Source: Flavobacterium sp.
GTDB lineage: Bacteria; Bacteroidota; Bacteroidia; Flavobacteriales; Flavobacteriaceae
NCBI GenBank assembly: GCA_004296145.1
Contig: SEBM01000125.1
Span: 1 to 9,239, forward strand
DNA length: 9,239 nt
Direction of reading: 5' to 3'
Notes under the pieces: generated by a model
What the model was told of the DNA's origin: nothing
Database searches by the model: none
Seen by the model: the letters and a program-made list of their open reading frames with translations, nothing else
Translations under genes and position numbers: made by a program
Shown here: in pieces, positions 6,502-9,239 of the stretch
How positions within the stretch are numbered: position 1 is the stretch's first letter
Layout: each line of letters opens with the position of its first letter

Positions 6502-6534
6502 AAATCTTACAAATCATTCTCAAAATTTTACAAA
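6502..6534 (+). promoter_or_regulatory. Direct-repeat operator candidate upstream of HMA-MauE
   Basis: AAATCTTACAAA (6502-6513) and AAATTTTACAAA (6523-6534) match at 11 of 12 bases and are spaced by 21 bp. The proximal copy ends 20 bases before a near-consensus -7 element, the same geometry as at the MFS promoter. The obvious candidate to bind it is the HMA-AraC regulator encoded just upstream; this is inference. The AT-rich sequence makes chance similarity possible. Confidence 0.45.
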
Positions 6535-6554
6535 CTAAAGCAATCTTTACTTCG

Positions 6555-6562
6555 GAAATTTG
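6555..6562 (+). promoter_or_regulatory. Near-consensus -7 element for the HMA-MauE gene
   Basis: GAAATTTG differs from TAnnTTTG only at the first base. It lies 24 bases before the chosen ATG at 6587, which would give a short leader. The expected -33 TTG is absent, and the proximal direct-repeat half-site occupies that place instead, consistent with activation rather than constitutive expression. Confidence 0.35.
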
Positions 6563-6586
6563 TATGATAATTTAAAAGTAAAAACA

Positions 6587-7300
6587 ATGACACATACTTA
6601 TCAACTTACCGGAATGACCTGTATAAGCTGTGAGGAAAAAGTAAAAAAAGCACTAGAATCAATTCATTATGTAACAGAAGCCGAAGTTTCAAAAGACAAA
6701 AACAGCGCAACTATTACAATGAACAAACATATTGAACTTGCTGAATTGCAAAATGCATTAGATAGCAAATATCAGATTTCTACACTGCATCATAATGAAT
6801 TTGCAGAAGAAACCAAATTCTGGGCAGCCACCTATAAACCTATTTTATTGATATTATTTTATATCAGTTTAGTTACTGTATTGATTCAGCTAACCAATCA
6901 TCATTTTGATTTTATGCAGGCAATGCGCCATTTTATGGCAGGATTCTTTTTGGTTTTTTCATTTTTTAAAATGCTCAACTTAAAAGGATTTTCAGAAAGC
7001 TACAAAATGTACGATGTTCTGGCAAAAGCAATACCTGTTTGGGGTTATATTTATGCCTTCATCGAATTAGGTTTGGGAATTTCGTATTTAACAGACTTTA
7101 ATCCTATTGTAACAAATGCCGTGACATTTATTATTATGAGCATCAGTATCATTGGAGTTTTACAATCTGTACTCAATAAAAAGAAAATTCAATGTGCGTG
7201 TTTGGGAGACGTTTTTAATTTACCAATGAGCACTGTAACCATCATAGAAGATGGTTTAATGATTCTTATGAGTTTGATAATGCTGATTGCAATGTTGTAA
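6587..7300 (+). CDS. HMA domain fused to MauE/DoxX-type membrane protein
   Basis: This 237-residue inner-membrane protein has two parts. Residues 1-68 are a typical heavy-metal-associated domain with M10-T-C-I-S-C15 (MxCxxC) after strand HTYQLTG, which would sit on the cytoplasmic side. From residue 84 on there are four or five hydrophobic helices of the MauE/DoxX redox-membrane type, with HFMAGFFLVFSFFKMLNLKGF (about 115-135) and a second thiol pair C203-A-C205-L-G before the last helix. MauE relatives act with thiol-disulfide partners, and an attached HMA domain suggests transfer of Cu(I) or another soft metal, but the reaction is unknown. The frame stays open to a TTG at 6560, but that codon overlaps the likely -7 element, and the ATG at 6587 begins exactly at the HMA domain. 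A mercury-type MerTP protein is a less likely alternative because the HMA is N-terminal here. Confidence 0.86.
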   Translation: MTHTYQLTGMTCISCEEKVKKALESIHYVTEAEVSKDKNSATITMNKHIELAELQNALDSKYQISTLHHNEFAEETKFWAATYKPILLILFYISLVTVLIQLTNHHFDFMQAMRHFMAGFFLVFSFFKMLNLKGFSESYKMYDVLAKAIPVWGYIYAFIELGLGISYLTDFNPIVTNAVTFIIMSISIIGVLQSVLNKKKIQCACLGDVFNLPMSTVTIIEDGLMILMSLIMLIAML

Positions 7301-7308
7301 AAAATTTT

Positions 7309-7395
7309 AAACCATATAAGTTATATAAGTTCATTTAAAACTGCTCTTTATAAAGCATATTTTTTCTTAATTGACTTATATAACTTATATGGTTT
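7309..7395. repeat. Intergenic inverted repeat with 22-bp arms
   Basis: Perfectly complementary 22-base arms occupy 7309-7330 and 7374-7395, the left one starting AAACCATATAAGTTATATAA, with a 43-base spacer between. Each arm itself contains the tandem motif ATATAAGTT/ATATAAGT. The element lies between the converging ends of the HMA-MauE and oxidoreductase genes, and no other intrinsic terminator is visible there. The AT-rich flanks give at best a weak T-tract on each strand, so it could work as a bidirectional terminator or transcript-end stabiliser. It is unrelated in sequence to the palindromes at 2633 and 6052. Confidence 0.85.
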
Positions 7396-7405
7396 TAAAA
7401 AAAAA

Positions 7406-8350
7406 TTAAATAGTAATTACAATTTTACCAACCGTTCTTCCGGTTTCTAATTGTTGATGTGCTTTTTCCATTTCATCAAATGTAAAGGTTTGTGAAATGT
7501 GTGATTTGATAATTCCTTTTTCCATCAAATCGGCAACTGCTTTCATATCTTTTCCGGAAGATGCTACCAGCATGGAAGATAAATCTACATTTTTGTTTTT
7601 TGCTTTTTCTGCAAATTCAGGATTGATTGCACCCAGGATATAAACTATTTTTCCGCCTGGTTTTACAACATTTATGGAGCGATTATTGATTTCGTCTGAA
7701 ATTGAATTCAAAACCAAATCAATATCAGAAACTTCATTTTCAAAATCAGTTTTTGTGTAATCGATATGTTGATCGGCTCCATTTTGCAAAACAAAATCTT
7801 TGTTTTTTTCTGATGAGGTTCCGATTACATGTGCTTTAAAATGTTTTGCAATCTGTGTGGCGTAATGTCCAACTCCGCCCGAAGCGCCATGAATTAAAAC
7901 GTTGTCACCTTCTTTTATTTTTCCGTTTGTAACCAAAGCCTGCCATGCTGTTAAAAGAGCAAGAGTTCCCGCTGCAGCTTCTTCATGCGAAATAGTTGAT
8001 GGTTTTAAGGCTAAATGCGAAGCCGGAACCGCAACATATTCAGCATACGCTTTTCCTTTTCCCGGAAAATTAACCATTCCGAATACTTCGTCGTTTAGTT
8101 TAAAATCAGTTACGTTTTTTCCGGCTTCTACAATTGTTCCTGATAAATCCCAACCCAAAATAACAGGTCTTTCGTCTGCAAAAAAGTTATTTACATACGC
8201 TGCTGAGGATTTCGTTTTGTAATCAACCGGATTAATGCTCAACGCACTTACTTTTACTAAAACCTCATCGTCATTAATTTCCGGTTTTTGGATCTCTACA
8301 TATTTTAATTTTGATCCGTTTCCTTCTTCATTTACTATAATTGCTTTCAT
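7406..8350 (-). CDS. NADP-dependent quinone-oxidoreductase-like MDR enzyme
   Basis: This is a 314-residue cytosolic enzyme of the medium-chain dehydrogenase/reductase superfamily, in the zinc-free quinone oxidoreductase/alkene reductase branch. It has the GroES-like N-terminal half with VSALSINPVDYK (about 35-45) and GWDLSGTIVEAGKNV (66-80). The Rossmann nucleotide site is I153-H-G-A-S-G-G-V-G-H162, and the C-terminal HQQLETGRTVGKIVI ending is typical of the family. The cysteines that bind catalytic or structural zinc in alcohol dehydrogenases are missing. Such enzymes reduce quinones or reactive carbonyls with NADPH. The reading frame stays open to an ATG at 8404, but that would include the divergent promoter; the ATG at 8350 (MKAIIVNEE) matches the family start. 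The divergent HxlR regulator suggests induction by electrophile or quinone stress. Confidence 0.9.
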   Translation of the reverse strand: MKAIIVNEEGNGSKLKYVEIQKPEINDDEVLVKVSALSINPVDYKTKSSAAYVNNFFADERPVILGWDLSGTIVEAGKNVTDFKLNDEVFGMVNFPGKGKAYAEYVAVPASHLALKPSTISHEEAAAGTLALLTAWQALVTNGKIKEGDNVLIHGASGGVGHYATQIAKHFKAHVIGTSSEKNKDFVLQNGADQHIDYTKTDFENEVSDIDLVLNSISDEINNRSINVVKPGGKIVYILGAINPEFAEKAKNKNVDLSSMLVASSGKDMKAVADLMEKGIIKSHISQTFTFDEMEKAHQQLETGRTVGKIVITI

Positions 8351-8367
8351 AATAATTTTGTTTAAAA

Positions 8368-8400
8368 TTGAAGGACAAAAGTATAATATCGGTATCTTTG
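8368..8400 (+). promoter_or_regulatory. Promoter of the HxlR regulator gene
   Basis: TTG (8368-8370), 22 bases and then TATCTTTG (8393-8400) match the Bacteroidota -33/-7 pattern. Transcription would start near 8406, giving a leader of roughly 70 bases before the ATG at 8480. It overlaps the promoter of the divergent oxidoreductase gene. Confidence 0.6.
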
Positions 8401-8406
8401 CCACAA
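8376..8406 (-). promoter_or_regulatory. Promoter of the oxidoreductase gene
   Basis: On the minus strand TTG (8406-8404), 20 bases and then TACTTTTG (8383-8376) form a good -33/-7 pair. The start point would lie near 8370, about 20 bases before the ATG at 8350, which supports that start codon over the longer one. The promoter interlocks with the plus-strand HxlR promoter, so one bound repressor could silence both. Confidence 0.6.
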
Positions 8407-8445
8407 GTATGCACTTTTTTGTAATCTACATACCAAAAGCATACT
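8406..8445. promoter_or_regulatory. Candidate HxlR operator half-sites
   Basis: AGTATGC (8406-8412) and GCATACT (8439-8445) are perfect inverted copies, and a further CATAC (8429-8433) lies 11 bases before the CATAC at 8440-8444. The first half-site touches the -33 element of the oxidoreductase promoter and the likely start point of the HxlR transcript. The wide spacing is not that of a single dimer site, so two sites or a chance similarity are both possible. Confidence 0.35.
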
Positions 8446-8479
8446 AATATTGATTATCAGTATTTTAAAAATTAAAAAA

Positions 8480-8827
8480 ATGGCAAAAAATAATTATACT
8501 GACGGATGCACTGATGTTGTTTGCTCTGTTGACTATGCTTTTAAGAGAATCGGCGGCAAATATAAAGGCCGTATTTTGTGGAATTTAAGCAACAAAAACA
8601 TTCTTCGTTATGGTGAATTACGAAAGACATTAATGGACGTAACACCAAAAATGCTGACACAAACTTTGAGAGAATTGGAAGACGATGAATTGGTTTTTAG
8701 AAAAGTGTACCATGAAGTTCCGCCAAAAGTGGAATATTCTTTAACTGATATTGGCATGGAACTTATTCCTTTTATTAATCATTTGAAGGAATGGGGAGAT
8801 AAACAACGTGCTAAAGACAAAGCTTAA
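8480..8827 (+). CDS. HxlR-family winged-helix redox-type regulator
   Basis: This is a 115-residue DNA-binding protein of the HxlR family, acting as a dimer in the cytoplasm. It shows the family core: C15-S-V-D-Y-A-F, then RIGGKYKGRILWNL, RYGELRK, the recognition helix region VTPKMLTQTLRELEDDELV, the wing KVYHEVPPKVEYSLTDIG, and a final helix HLKEWGDKQ. Cys15 stands at the conserved N-terminal cysteine that senses quinones or hypochlorite in relatives such as YodB, HypR and QorR; a second Cys is at position 10. The frame extends upstream to an ATG at 8450, but MAKNNYTDGC starting at 8480 fits the family. The divergent gene is a quinone-oxidoreductase-like enzyme, the same pairing as QorR with its target. 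A repressor released by thiol oxidation is the likely mode; no effector is shown. Confidence 0.9.
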   Translation: MAKNNYTDGCTDVVCSVDYAFKRIGGKYKGRILWNLSNKNILRYGELRKTLMDVTPKMLTQTLRELEDDELVFRKVYHEVPPKVEYSLTDIGMELIPFINHLKEWGDKQRAKDKA

Positions 8828-8839
8828 CCAAAAGAATTA

Positions 8840-9239
8840 ATGACTTCATTATCTCAGGAAACAAAAACCGAATTACTATTAGCAATGGATATCTTCAAAT
8901 CTCTTGCGACACTATTAATTGATAAATTAATTGCAGAAACTGATCAGCCTCAAAAAGATAAAATTAAAGAAGGTCATTATTATGAAATTGAAAATGCAGA
9001 TTTATTCAATGGAAATGAGAACCTTTCAGAAAATTGGTATTTTAATGTACATGGAGAACATTGTTTATTTGAAAACATTATAACCGGACAAAGCCTTGAA
9101 GTTTCGCTTGGAAATAAGGAAAGTATTGGAAATCTTGATCCGTACTTTTTTTATGAGTTTCTCAGGACTACTTCTAATCTTAAGCATTTGACTGATTATT
9201 TTAAGAATCCTTTTAGTGATATGTTACGTGTTTTTAAAA
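8840..9239 (+). CDS. Unrecognised cytosolic protein, 3' end outside window
   Basis: An open frame starts at ATG 8840, 12 bases after the HxlR stop, and runs without a stop for 133 codons to the window edge, so the C-terminus is missing. Codon use resembles that of the neighbours, and the protein has no signal peptide or membrane helix. It opens with a helical segment (LLLAMDIFKSLATLLIDKLIAE) and continues with W67-Y-F, H71-G-E-H-C75-L-F-E-N, TGQSLEVSL and LDPYFFYEFLRTT. The HGEHC...TGQ...DPYF arrangement reminds me of a small uncharacterised DUF family (possibly DUF6896), but I cannot confirm it. The short gap suggests cotranscription with the HxlR gene; a role in redox response does not follow from that alone. 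Confidence 0.75.
   Translation, partial: MTSLSQETKTELLLAMDIFKSLATLLIDKLIAETDQPQKDKIKEGHYYEIENADLFNGNENLSENWYFNVHGEHCLFENIITGQSLEVSLGNKESIGNLDPYFFYEFLRTTSNLKHLTDYFKNPFSDMLRVFK

Noticed and set aside
6560..6586. TTG at 6560 as start of the HMA-MauE protein
   Set aside because: It would overlap the likely -7 element and add nine residues not seen in HMA proteins. The ATG at 6587 fits the domain start.
6587..7300. HMA-MauE protein as a mercury transporter of MerTP type
   Set aside because: MerTP proteins carry the HMA part at the C-terminus and a paired-cysteine first helix. Here the HMA is N-terminal, the thiol pair is CxC near the last helix, and no other mer gene is nearby.
7902..8447. Two plus-strand open frames of 106 and 70 codons opposite the oxidoreductase gene
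   Set aside because: They are antisense to a clear MDR enzyme, and the second runs across the divergent promoters. No start context or family resemblance supports them.

Overview
The window looks like chromosome of a Flavobacterium-type member of the Bacteroidota. The DNA is AT-rich, the protein families are typical flavobacterial ones, start codons lack strong Shine-Dalgarno sequences, and several upstream regions carry the Bacteroidota -7 element TAnnTTTG. The genus is an inference from style, not from a marker gene.

Layout. (1) 22-2547: a complete metN-metI-metQ operon for D-/L-methionine ABC uptake, closed by a strong A-tract/T-tract hairpin terminator (2566-2605). (2) 2633-2697: a perfect 18-bp inverted repeat between convergent genes. 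(3) 2707-4821: a DHA1-type MFS exporter gene (minus strand) divergent from a cupin/AraC regulator gene (plus strand). Their 102-bp gap holds a 12-bp direct repeat with a 21-bp period, placed where an AraC-type activator of the exporter would sit. (4) 4949-7300: a probable copper/thiophilic-metal module made of a secreted DUF3347 protein, an unusual regulator that fuses an HMA-like MxCxxC metal-binding domain to an AraC DNA-binding domain, and an HMA-MauE/DoxX-type membrane protein. The regulator and the membrane protein are separated by three tandem ~157-bp units, each holding a nested palindrome and a copy of the regulator's last codons. (5) 7309-7395: a third, unrelated palindromic repeat with 22-bp arms. 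(6) 7406-8827: a quinone-oxidoreductase-like MDR enzyme (minus) divergent from an HxlR redox-type regulator (plus), with overlapping promoters and candidate operator half-sites. (7) 8840-9239: the 5' part of an unrecognised cytosolic protein, cut by the window edge.

How the genes may work together. Three local regulator-target pairs can be read: cupin-AraC with the MFS exporter; HMA-AraC with the DUF3347 gene in its operon and possibly the HMA-MauE gene downstream; HxlR with the oxidoreductase. The most interesting material is the HMA-AraC regulator in its metal-handling context, the 21-bp-period direct repeats standing in for a -33 element at two promoters, and three different families of palindromic intergenic repeats within 5 kb. 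No RNA genes, CRISPR array, insertion sequence or phage genes were seen.
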